In this document: piece after piece, positions 1-6,163 of the stretch | How the letters are laid out: every line of letters begins with the position of its first letter | How positions within the stretch are numbered: position 1 is the first letter of the stretch | Assembly: GCA_025933895.1 (NCBI GenBank) | Contig: JAICZB010000089.1 | Location: 1 to 8,509 of the forward strand | DNA from: Thermoleophilia bacterium | GTDB taxonomy: Bacteria > Actinomycetota > Thermoleophilia > Gaiellales > Gaiellaceae | DNA: 8,509 nucleotides | Direction of reading: 5' to 3' | The notes under the pieces: model-generated | Databases searched by the model: none | What the model was told of the DNA's origin: nothing | The model's input: only the letters and a program-made list of their open reading frames with translations | Position numbers and translations under genes: made by a program

Positions 1-180
1 CTGGACGACATCGAACGCGAGCCGTGCGTCGGCGGTCTCCACGACGGTGAGGCAGACGCCCGCGACGGACACGGAGTCGCCGACTCCCGCGCCGGCAGCG
101 GTCTCGGCCGCCGTGACGACGAGCCGGGAGCCGTCGAAGGCGGCCACGGTTCCGACCTCGCGGACGATGCCCGTGAACAT
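1..180 (-). CDS. ribE: Riboflavin synthase alpha chain, N-terminal part (truncated by window edge)
   Basis: Riboflavin synthase dismutates two 6,7-dimethyl-8-ribityllumazine molecules to riboflavin plus the pyrimidinedione, the last step of riboflavin synthesis in the cytoplasm. Only the first 60 codons are present; the frame runs off the left edge without a stop. The protein begins MFTGIVREVGTV, the near-invariant start of this family, and continues through a first lumazine-binding beta-barrel repeat with the typical GDSVSVAGVCLTV stretch at about residues 34-46. The ATG lies 10 bases after the ribD stop, with no convincing Shine-Dalgarno sequence in the gap, so translation is probably coupled to ribD. 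It is the eighth gene of the run starting at def. The symbol ribE (also ribC in some genomes) follows common actinobacterial usage. The remainder of the gene, and probably ribBA and ribH, should lie to the left. Confidence 0.93.
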   Translation of the reverse strand, partial: MFTGIVREVGTVAAFDGSRLVVTAAETAAGAGVGDSVSVAGVCLTVVETADARLAFDVVQ

Positions 181-190
181 GCGTCACAGG

Positions 191-1135
191 TTAAGGCTCG
201 TGCAGGTACGCCTCCAACAGCACGTCCTCGCCGGACGGCTCGGCTCGGACGTGGAGGAGCTCGAGCGGCGCGCCGAGTTCGCCGAGGACGTGCGGCCCGT
301 CGCCTGCGAGGACCGGCGCGACGAAGAAGAGAAGCTTGTCGACGAATCCGGCGGCGAGGAACGCGGTGGCGAGCGTGGGACCGCCTTCGAGCAGGAGCGA
401 CTTCACGCCGTCGGCGGCAAGGGCGCGCAGCTCCTCCTCCAGCGGGCCGTTGCGTAGCTCGAGCTCCGAGCCCTCCGGCAGCGGGCCGCGGCCGAAGGCG
501 AGCCGCCGCGGCTGCCGGGCCGCGTCCACCCCGCGCGCGTCGAGCCGCGGCGAGTCCGCCCGCACCGTCCCCATGCCGACGGCGACGGCGTCCGAGGCGG
601 CGCGCAGCTCGTGCACGCGTCGCCTCGACTCCTCGCCGGACACCCAGCGGCGGCCCTGCACGGCGACGCGGCCGTCGAGCGTGACCGCAGCCTTGCAGGT
701 GACGAAGGGACGGCCGAGGGATTTCCAGACGCGCCACGCCTCGTTCTGCCGGCGAGCGGCGAGGTCGTCGAGAAGCTCGACCTCTAGGCCGGCGGCGCTG
801 AGCCGCTCGAGCCCGCGGCCGTCCACGACCGGGTTCGGGTCGCGGGCACCCACGACCACGCGTGCGACTCCGGCGGCGACGACCGCGTCGGCGCAGGGAG
901 GCGTGCGTCCCTGGTGGGAGCACGGCTCGAGCGTGACGTAGAGAGTCGCTCCGCGCGCTGCCTCGCCGGCGCGCTCGAGCGCGATCGCCTCGGCGTGGCT
1001 GACGCCGTCGAACTCGTACCAGCCCTCCCCCACGACCTCGCCGTCGCGCACGACGACCGCGCCGACGAGAGGGTGGTCGCCGGTCTTGCCCCGTCCGCGC
1101 TCGGCGAGCTCGAGAGCGCGCGCGAAGTGGGTCAC
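191..1135 (-). CDS. ribD: Bifunctional riboflavin biosynthesis deaminase/reductase RibD
   Basis: RibD carries out two successive steps of riboflavin synthesis: deamination of the pyrimidine ring and NADPH-dependent reduction of the ribosyl side chain. The 314-residue product has an N-terminal deaminase domain (about 1-140) with the zinc ligands H47 (in SHAEA, with catalytic E49), C72 and C81 (PCSHQGRTPPC). The reductase domain (about 142-314) shows TCKAAVTLDG at 146-155, VGMGTVRADSP at 186-196 and LLEGGPTL at 248-255. The GTG start is chosen because it gives the usual short leader before the deaminase fold and overlaps the rpe stop as GTGA. Oddities: it is about 50 residues shorter than typical RibD (roughly 360-370), the loss lying between residues 200 and 245 of the reductase domain, and the usual N-terminal PNPxVG motif reads DHPLVG here. 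Both active sites otherwise look intact. Confidence 0.96.
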   Translation of the reverse strand: MTHFARALELAERGRGKTGDHPLVGAVVVRDGEVVGEGWYEFDGVSHAEAIALERAGEAARGATLYVTLEPCSHQGRTPPCADAVVAAGVARVVVGARDPNPVVDGRGLERLSAAGLEVELLDDLAARRQNEAWRVWKSLGRPFVTCKAAVTLDGRVAVQGRRWVSGEESRRRVHELRAASDAVAVGMGTVRADSPRLDARGVDAARQPRRLAFGRGPLPEGSELELRNGPLEEELRALAADGVKSLLLEGGPTLATAFLAAGFVDKLLFFVAPVLAGDGPHVLGELGAPLELLHVRAEPSGEDVLLEAYLHEP

Positions 1136-1809
1136 GCCAGCGCCTGAACGAGGCCGCGGTAGGAACGCGTCAGGTCGTCGCTGCCGAAAACGGCGGAGCC
1201 GGCGACGATGAGCGTCGCGCCGGCGCCATGCGCGGCGCCGATCGTCTCGTGGTCGATTCCGCCGTCGACCTGGACGAAGACGTGCTCCGGCAGCGCCGCA
1301 CGCAGGCGCCGGATCCGATCGACCGCGTCGGGCATGAACTTCTGGCCGCTGTAGCCGGGGTGGATGCTCATGCAGAGGACGAGGTCGGCATCCGGCGCCA
1401 CCGCCGCCACGTCCTCCGGCTCGCTCTCGGGGTTGAAGGCGACGCCGACCTGGAGGCCGTGCTCGCGGGCCGCGTCGATCGTGGTGGGCACATCGTCGAC
1501 GACCTCGTAGTGGAACGTGGCGCTGTCGCCGCCGGCGCGCGCGATCTGCGGGAAATGCCGCAGCGGGTTGTCGACCATCAGGTGGCAGTCGAGGACGCCG
1601 CCCGCCTCGTGCACGAGCGGCGCGATCGACTCGAGGACGACGGGCCCGATCGTGATCGGCTCGACGAAATGTCCGTCGCCGACGTCGAAGTGGAAGATCC
1701 GGCAGCCGCCGCGGAGAAGCACGTCGATCTGCTCGCCGAGACGCGCGAGGTCCGCCGCGTAGAGCGACGGCTCGACCTCCGCGTTCCGCACCCACTCGTG
1801 CCAGCTCAT
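1132..1809 (-). CDS. rpe: Ribulose-phosphate 3-epimerase, divergent signature
   Basis: Rpe interconverts D-ribulose-5-phosphate and D-xylulose-5-phosphate in the pentose phosphate pathway, using a metal-dependent TIM barrel. The 225-residue product has the normal family length. Visible active-site elements are S15 (EPSLYAAD), H40 and D42 (FHFDVGDGHFVEP), H76 (DCHLMVDNP), the loop MSIHPGYSGQKFMP at 147-160, D182 (QVDGGI) and the C-terminal phosphate-binding VAGSAVFG at 202-209. The metal ligands and the two catalytic Asp residues are therefore present. Two signature segments deviate from the usual DVMDGHFVPN and VNPGFGGQ: the first has Gly for Met and EP for PN, the second His for Asn and Ser for Gly. 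The ATG start overlaps the rsmB stop as ATGA, and the stop overlaps ribD. Proximity to rib genes fits metabolically, since ribulose-5-phosphate feeds riboflavin synthesis. A related sugar-phosphate epimerase is the only realistic alternative. Confidence 0.92.
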   Translation of the reverse strand: MSWHEWVRNAEVEPSLYAADLARLGEQIDVLLRGGCRIFHFDVGDGHFVEPITIGPVVLESIAPLVHEAGGVLDCHLMVDNPLRHFPQIARAGGDSATFHYEVVDDVPTTIDAAREHGLQVGVAFNPESEPEDVAAVAPDADLVLCMSIHPGYSGQKFMPDAVDRIRRLRAALPEHVFVQVDGGIDHETIGAAHGAGATLIVAGSAVFGSDDLTRSYRGLVQALA

Positions 1810-3026
1810 CCCGGCGATCGTACGAGACGAGCGATGAAGAACCCACTGGTGCCATGGACGTGAGGAAGCGTGAGGAGGAACTCCGGCCGGGTCGGGTGCG
1901 CGAACGCGGGCCACTCGTCGCCGAGCGGCAGGACACGCAGGCCGCTCGCGTCGACGACCGCCTCGCATTCGTCGGGGTTGAGCGTGCAGACGGAGTAGAC
2001 GATCGTGCCGCCGGCGCGCACTCGCTCGGTGGCGGAGCGGAGGAGCGCGAGCTGGAGCTCCGGCAGCGGGCTCGCACGCCAGCGCAGGTCCGGCCGCTGG
2101 GCGAGCACGCCGAGGCCCGAGCACGGCGCGTCCACGAGTGCACGGTCGAAGCCGTCGAGCCCCGGCGGCAGCTCCGTCCCGTCCGCCTCGACGACCGTGG
2201 CGTCGTCGCGACCCATCGTCGCGAGGTTCTCGCGCAGCTCGCGCGCGCGGGCGGCGTCGATCTCGACCGCCGTGACCTCGCCGCGCAGCTGTCCCGTCTT
2301 GCCGCCGGGCGCGGCGCAGAGGTCGAGCACGCGCTCGCCGTCCTGCGAGCCGACACAGAGGCCGGCGAGCTGCGAGCCGCGGCTCTGCGGCCAGATCCGC
2401 CCCTCGGTGATGAGCGCCTCGTCCACCCGCTCGACGCGGTACGCGCCGGGCACGTCCGCCGGCTCGGCCCCTAGCGGAGGCTCGCCGCGCACGAGCCGCA
2501 CGACGGTCTCGAGCGGCTCGTTCATCGCGCGCATGAGGGCGAGCGCACCGTCCTCCCCGAGCACGCGGACGAAGACCTCGTGGATCCAGTCGGGGTACGA
2601 CTCCTTCAGCGGCCCGTCGGGCAGCGAATCCAGGAGCGGCCGGATCCCGTCGGCGAGCCGCCTCAGGACGGCGTTCGTGAAGGGGACCGCCCGCTCGAGC
2701 CGGGCTCTCCGGACGAGCTCGACCGACTCGTTCGCGGCGGCGTGCCGTGCGGTGTCGGTGTAGCCGAACTGGTATGCGCCGAGCCGGAGAGCCGCGCGCA
2801 CCGGAGGGTCGAGCTTCCGCACCGGCCGACGACCAAGCGTCCCGATCGCGTGGTCGAGCGTTCGCACGCGCTGAACGGAGCCGTAGGCGAGCCGCTGGGC
2901 GAACGCCCGCTCGCGCTCGTCGAGGCCCTCGGCCGCGCTGCGAAACGCGCGATCGGCGTAGGCGTCCTGCTCGAAGACTCGCAGGAGCACCTCGTACGCG
3001 GCGCGGCGGGCGGGCGAGACACTCAC
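1806..3026 (-). CDS. rsmB: 16S rRNA (cytosine-5) methyltransferase RsmB/Sun family
   Basis: RsmB uses SAM to form m5C in helix 31 of 16S rRNA (position 967 in E. coli). The 406-residue product has the family architecture. An N-terminal NusB-like helical RNA-binding domain (about 1-130) includes LAYGSVQRVRTLDH and the FTNAVLRRL helix. A class I methyltransferase domain follows, with motif I VLDLCAAPGGKT (233-244), DAPCSGLG (299-306, C302) and YSVCTLNPDE (344-353, catalytic C347), ending in SGFFIARL. Both cysteines needed by m5C RNA methyltransferases are present. The GTG start overlaps the upstream kinase-like gene as GTGA, and the stop overlaps rpe as ATGA. No Shine-Dalgarno sequence is obvious, so coupling is likely. 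The length is close to the E. coli protein, and the def-fmt-rsmB neighbourhood supports the name. Another NOL1/NOP2/Sun member is less likely because of the NusB-like domain. Confidence 0.95.
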   Translation of the reverse strand: MSVSPARRAAYEVLLRVFEQDAYADRAFRSAAEGLDERERAFAQRLAYGSVQRVRTLDHAIGTLGRRPVRKLDPPVRAALRLGAYQFGYTDTARHAAANESVELVRRARLERAVPFTNAVLRRLADGIRPLLDSLPDGPLKESYPDWIHEVFVRVLGEDGALALMRAMNEPLETVVRLVRGEPPLGAEPADVPGAYRVERVDEALITEGRIWPQSRGSQLAGLCVGSQDGERVLDLCAAPGGKTGQLRGEVTAVEIDAARARELRENLATMGRDDATVVEADGTELPPGLDGFDRALVDAPCSGLGVLAQRPDLRWRASPLPELQLALLRSATERVRAGGTIVYSVCTLNPDECEAVVDASGLRVLPLGDEWPAFAHPTRPEFLLTLPHVHGTSGFFIARLVRSPG

Positions 3027-4051
3027 AGGCGGAAGTACTCCTCACCCCAGCGCGCGAGCCCGTCCCGCTGGCTCCCCGACGGGAAGCTCGTGGCGGTGGG
3101 CTCGCGGCACGCCTCGCAGCGCGCGCCGTAGGCCAGGCTGTAGACGGCCTGGGCGCCGAGCCGGACACGCTCCGCCCGGTCGAACTCACCTCCCCGCGCT
3201 CGCTCGTACTCGGCGACGAAGGCGCGCGCCTCGTCGGGCGTGGGGATGAGCGGAGCCTCGAGCTTCCAGGTCGTCGTGAAATGCGCCGCCGTGTTCCCGA
3301 CGATCTCGGGCTCGGGCATGAGGCCGAGGCTGTCCCAGTCGTAGACGATGCGCAGCTCGTCACCGACGAACCGGCATTGCTTGACCGTGAAGTCCATGTG
3401 ACCGACCACGCACTCTCCCGGCGAGCCGAGGAGCTCCTTCGCCTGCGTCGCGAGCGCGTCGATCCATTCCGTACCGGCGCGCGTCGCCTCGAAGCCGAAC
3501 ATACGGTGGTGCGGTCGCGGCCAGAGAACGCCGGGCGGGAGCGTCTGCTGCTCGCGCTCCAGGCCATGCCTTGGAAGGTCGGAGGTGAGCGTGACCAGCC
3601 GGGCGAGCGCCTGGGCGAGTGCGGCGCGAACCGGCGGGTCGTGCGCGTCGCGGTAGTCGCCCTCGTCCACGAGCTGCTCCGCGGTGGCATGCGTGCGGCC
3701 GAACGGTCGCGGCCCGAGCAGGGGAGCCGGGGCCGGGAAGCCGTGCTGGACGAGCGCAGCCTGGATCCGCACCGCGGCTTCGAGGAATCCCTGCGGGCTC
3801 GCCGGCGAGTGCGTCTTGACGACGACGCGGCGGCCGTCGGCGAGCTCGAGGCCCGCCACGCAGCCGATGCTCGCCTCGTAGAAGATCCCCGCTGCGGCCG
3901 GGGAGCCGAGCTCGGCCAGGCAGAAGCGGGCGAACGCCTCGCCGACCGCCTCCGGGTCGTGCGTGCCGAAGAGCTCGTCCTCCGTCCACGGCCCCGGCCA
4001 GCCGTCCAGGAACGCGGCGACGGTCTCGGCGATCACCGGCGCGCCGAGCAC
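3023..4051 (-). CDS. APH/choline-kinase-like phosphotransferase family protein, substrate unknown
   Basis: The 342-residue product has the layout of aminoglycoside phosphotransferase (APH)-like small-molecule kinases. The putative ATP-binding lysine is K79 (RRVVVKTH). The catalytic loop is VVGHMDFTVKQCR at 215-227 with H218 and base D220. The DFG-equivalent is VYDWDSLG at 236-243 (D238). The helical C-terminal lobe contains two close cysteines, C312 and C315. The catalytic loop differs from the usual HGDxxxxN: the metal-ligating Asn position is Q225. The substrate cannot be read from the sequence; family members phosphorylate antibiotics, choline, homoserine or sugars, and resistance should not be assumed. 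The GTG start is one base after the methyltransferase stop, and the stop overlaps rsmB as GTGA, so it is embedded in the run. It is an unusual guest in the otherwise conserved fmt-rsmB interval. Confidence 0.8.
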   Translation of the reverse strand: MLGAPVIAETVAAFLDGWPGPWTEDELFGTHDPEAVGEAFARFCLAELGSPAAAGIFYEASIGCVAGLELADGRRVVVKTHSPASPQGFLEAAVRIQAALVQHGFPAPAPLLGPRPFGRTHATAEQLVDEGDYRDAHDPPVRAALAQALARLVTLTSDLPRHGLEREQQTLPPGVLWPRPHHRMFGFEATRAGTEWIDALATQAKELLGSPGECVVGHMDFTVKQCRFVGDELRIVYDWDSLGLMPEPEIVGNTAAHFTTTWKLEAPLIPTPDEARAFVAEYERARGGEFDRAERVRLGAQAVYSLAYGARCEACREPTATSFPSGSQRDGLARWGEEYFRL

Positions 4052-4052
4052 C

Positions 4053-4781
4053 TCACGAGCGGCAGACGAGGATCGCCCAGCCCATCACGGCCCGTTCCCA
4101 GCGCAGGTAGCGGTCGCGGTCGGCGGCGCCGCGGGCGCGAAACTCCTCCGCCCGAGGATGGCCCGGATTCGCCGCGAGCCAGGCGTCGAGCGTCTGCCAG
4201 TGGAGCGATTCGTAGCGGTCCCAGTCGTCTTCGGAGGATGCGATGAGCGAGAGGACGCGCACGCCGGTCGACTCCGCACGCTCGACGGTCTCCGGCAGGG
4301 GTAGCCAGTCGTCTTCGGCGGTCCGCCTGTCTGCGTCCGAATCTGGCTCGGGCGGCAGTGGCCAGCTGCGCCAGTACGGCTCGCCGACCCCGAGGAGCGG
4401 CGCTGCCCCGCGGAGGCGCTCGAGCGTGGGGACGAGCCCGCCGTAGACGAATGTCGCACCGAGGCAGAGCGCGGCGTCGTAGCGGCGGAGCTCGAACGTG
4501 GCAGCGTCGGCCTCGACGAGCTCGATCCGATCCGCGAGCTCCGCCTCCTCGATGCGTTCCCGCGCGGCGGCGAGGAACTCCGGTGCGCGCTCGACGCAGG
4601 TGACCCGGCACCCGAACTCCTGCGCGAGCACGGTCGCCGGCCCGCTGCGGCCGGACGCGATGTCGAGGACGTGCGAATCGGGTCCGAGGCCGAGCCGGCG
4701 GCCGAGCAGACGGATCTTGTCCGCACTCGTCGGGTTCTGGATCTCGTGCTCCGACTCGACGACGGCATGCCACCAGGTCAT
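4053..4781 (-). CDS. Class I SAM-dependent methyltransferase, substrate unknown
   Basis: The 242-residue product has a Rossmann-type methyltransferase fold: motif I VLDIASGRSGPA at 38-49, the acidic end of strand 2 at E64 (CVERAPEFL), D92 after strand 3 (VEADAATF) and a strand-4 region YDAALCLGAT at 101-110. The N-terminal NPTSADKIRLLG and the later GEPYWRSWP (133-141), DDWDRYESLHW (185-195), YLRWER (225-230) and GWAIL (234-238) blocks match, from memory, a widespread uncharacterised small-molecule-type methyltransferase family. All blocks are in order, so the gene looks full length and intact. The ATG overlaps the fmt stop as ATGA, and a G-rich GCGGGGGCG lies a few bases upstream as a possible ribosome binding site. 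The kinase-like gene follows after one base. The substrate is unknown. The RNA- and translation-related neighbours do not make it an RNA methyltransferase: no RNA-binding domain is visible. Confidence 0.87.
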   Translation of the reverse strand: MTWWHAVVESEHEIQNPTSADKIRLLGRRLGLGPDSHVLDIASGRSGPATVLAQEFGCRVTCVERAPEFLAAARERIEEAELADRIELVEADAATFELRRYDAALCLGATFVYGGLVPTLERLRGAAPLLGVGEPYWRSWPLPPEPDSDADRRTAEDDWLPLPETVERAESTGVRVLSLIASSEDDWDRYESLHWQTLDAWLAANPGHPRAEEFRARGAADRDRYLRWERAVMGWAILVCRS

Positions 4782-5572
4782 CTGCGCCCCCGCAGGTAGG
4801 CGTCGTACGCCATGCGGCGGCCGCCGGCCGGCTGCACCTCGACCGGCGCGAACGAGCCGTCCTCCCCCACCTGCGCCCGCCACACGATGAGGTCACCGAG
4901 CCGCGCGCCGATGTGCGGCGACAGCGCGCGAACGCGGTTCACGAGCTGCTCCGCCGGCGCGTCCGGGTCGAGCTCGCGGTCCGCCGGCCCGATCTTCTCG
5001 GCGTACGTCGCGCCCTCCTCGGGCTGCGGCTCGAAGCGCGGCTCGTCCTGTGCGAGCACGTCGCGGAGCAACTCGGCCGCGACCTCGGCGGCGCGCGCGT
5101 AGACCGCGCCGGCGTCGTCCTCCGGCGCGACCGGGAAAGCACGCATGGCCGCCACCGGTCCGGCGTCGAGCGCCTCGGCGGTGCGGTGGATCGTGACGCC
5201 GGTCTCAACGTCCCCGGCCATGAGCGCGCGCTCCACGGGTGCGGCGCCGCGCCAGCGCGGCAGCAGCGAGGGATGGACGTTGAGCCAGAGCGCGCGGTCG
5301 AGCAATGCGTTCGGGATCAGGAGCCCGTAGGCGCAGACGACGACGGCGTGAGCAGCGATCCCGACCGAGGAATCGAGCCTGGCCGGCTGCTCCACGGGGA
5401 TTCCGAGCCGTTGAGCGACCTCCTTCGCCGGCGGCGGCGCCAGCTTCCGGCCGCGGCCCCGCGGCTTGTCGGGCCGCGTGAACACCTGCACGACCTCGTG
5501 CTCGACCGCCAGCCGCTCGAGCACGTCGGCCCCGAACGGAGCGGTCGCCGCGACCGCGATCCGCCGTGCCAT
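4778..5572 (-). CDS. fmt: Methionyl-tRNA formyltransferase with shortened C-terminal domain
   Basis: Fmt transfers a formyl group from 10-formyl-tetrahydrofolate to Met-tRNA(fMet) for translation initiation. The N-terminal formyltransferase domain carries FTRPDKPRGRGRKL (31-44), the catalytic N98 and H100 in LNVHPSLLPRWRGAAP (97-112), TGVTIH (124-129) and D136 (ALDAGPV). SLLPRWRGAAP separates Fmt from PurN-type enzymes. The linker EGATYAEKI and the C-terminal domain start near 186. That domain reads RALSPHIGARLGDLIVWRA, then jumps almost directly to the terminal VQPAGGRRMAYDAYLRG. At 264 residues the protein is roughly 45-50 shorter than the usual 305-315, and most of the missing length seems to be the middle of the tRNA-binding OB-fold, lost in frame. 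The ATG lies 2 bases after the def stop, with no Shine-Dalgarno sequence, so it is probably coupled. The def partner makes the assignment firm. Confidence 0.95.
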   Translation of the reverse strand: MARRIAVAATAPFGADVLERLAVEHEVVQVFTRPDKPRGRGRKLAPPPAKEVAQRLGIPVEQPARLDSSVGIAAHAVVVCAYGLLIPNALLDRALWLNVHPSLLPRWRGAAPVERALMAGDVETGVTIHRTAEALDAGPVAAMRAFPVAPEDDAGAVYARAAEVAAELLRDVLAQDEPRFEPQPEEGATYAEKIGPADRELDPDAPAEQLVNRVRALSPHIGARLGDLIVWRAQVGEDGSFAPVEVQPAGGRRMAYDAYLRGRR

Positions 5573-5574
5573 GC

Positions 5575-6138
5575 TCAGCCGAGGACGATGCGCGGACGCA
5601 GGCTCGCGAGCGCCTCGCGCTTCGCCTCGGGCGTCGTCCGGTCGAGGATCAGGACGCCGTCGAGGTGGTCGGTCTCGTGCTGCGCGACGCGCGAGTACGG
5701 CTCCTCGAGCTCGTACCGCACCTCGGCGCCGTGCTCGTCGCGGCCCTGGATCGCGATAGTCGTCGGCCGCTCGACCGGGAGAACCACGCCCTGGATCGAA
5801 AGGCAGCCCTCGTCCTCGACGGTCGTGTCCTCGCTGCGCTCGACGATCTCCGGGTTGGCGAGCGCGACCGTCTCGTCCTCCGAGATCTGGAACACGAACA
5901 GCCGCTGCAGGACGCCCACCTGGGTAGCGGCGAGCCCGATCCCGTTGGCGTCGACCATGAGCTCCTTCATCCGGTCGGCCAGCTTGCGCAGGTCGTCGTC
6001 GAAGTCCTCGACCGGGCGGGCGGCCATCTTCAGCGCCGCGTCCGGGTACTGGCGGATCTGCGCGAGCGCCATGCGTCGTCGCGCCTGCTGCTCGGGGTCG
6101 AGCTCCTCCTCCTTGATCTGTCCCTCGATCTCCGGCAT
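5575..6138 (-). CDS. def: Peptide deformylase
   Basis: Peptide deformylase removes the N-formyl group from nascent proteins and completes the cycle begun by Fmt. All three family motifs are present: GIGLAATQVG (about 68-77), EGCLSI (about 113-118, metal-binding Cys) and QHETDHLDG (about 155-163, two metal-binding His and the catalytic Glu). From the ATG at 6138 the protein has 187 residues with a charged 22-residue leader before MALAQIRQYPDAALK, which is where many deformylases begin. Translation could therefore instead start at the ATG at 6072. I keep the upstream start because a -10-like hexamer sits just in front of it and no good Shine-Dalgarno sequence precedes the inner one. Motif 1 has Thr where Pro is commoner (AATQ for AAPQ), a known variation. 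It is the first gene of the eight-gene minus-strand run. Confidence 0.96.
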   Translation of the reverse strand: MPEIEGQIKEEELDPEQQARRRMALAQIRQYPDAALKMAARPVEDFDDDLRKLADRMKELMVDANGIGLAATQVGVLQRLFVFQISEDETVALANPEIVERSEDTTVEDEGCLSIQGVVLPVERPTTIAIQGRDEHGAEVRYELEEPYSRVAQHETDHLDGVLILDRTTPEAKREALASLRPRIVLG

Positions 6139-6146
6139 CGGGCCGG

Positions 6147-6152
6147 ACTGTA
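6147..6152 (-). promoter_or_regulatory. Candidate -10 element for the def operon (leaderless)
   Basis: Reading the minus strand, TACAGT matches the actinobacterial TAnnnT -10 pattern and ends 8 bases before the def ATG at 6138. A start of transcription about 7 bases downstream would fall on or next to the ATG, giving a leaderless mRNA. I see no good -35 hexamer or TGn extension. The element shares two bases with a plus-strand candidate. Confidence 0.35.
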
Positions 6153-6156
6153 CCCT
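6151..6156 (+). promoter_or_regulatory. Candidate -10 element for the DUF1992-GNAT operon (leaderless)
   Basis: TACCCT fits TAnnnT and ends 7 bases before the GTG at 6164, so the predicted transcription start would lie at the start codon. No clear -35 element is visible. The alternative is a short leader with initiation at the ATG at 6191, which is preceded by GGGAG at 6183-6187 with a tight 3-base spacer. Confidence 0.33.
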
Positions 6157-6163
6157 CGCAGAC

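Noticed and set aside
1..1135. FMN (RFN) riboswitch for the riboflavin genes
   Set aside because: There is no non-coding leader upstream of ribD or ribE; both are inside the overlapping run, so no room exists for a riboswitch in this window.
191..3690. Very long alternative-frame open frames overlapping ribD, rpe and rsmB
   Set aside because: They are Arg/Ser/Ala-rich shadows produced by high GC. The recognisable enzyme motifs are all in the chosen frames, and the long frames only enter real genes at their ends (for example the true ribD and rpe C-terminal parts).
3023..4051. Aminoglycoside resistance gene
   Set aside because: The APH fold alone does not show resistance. The catalytic loop is atypical and the gene sits in a housekeeping operon without mobile-element signs.
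2747..4246. 499-codon plus-strand open frame antisense to rsmB, the kinase-like gene and the methyltransferase
   Set aside because: The composition is low-complexity Arg/Ala/Gly, no domain is recognisable, and it covers three well-supported minus-strand genes.
4221..4318. 14-base direct repeat ccagtcgtcttcgg at 4221-4234 and 4305-4318
   Set aside because: It lies in frame within the methyltransferase and both copies encode EDDW. Shared codon choice for a short acidic motif explains it, and there is no further extension.
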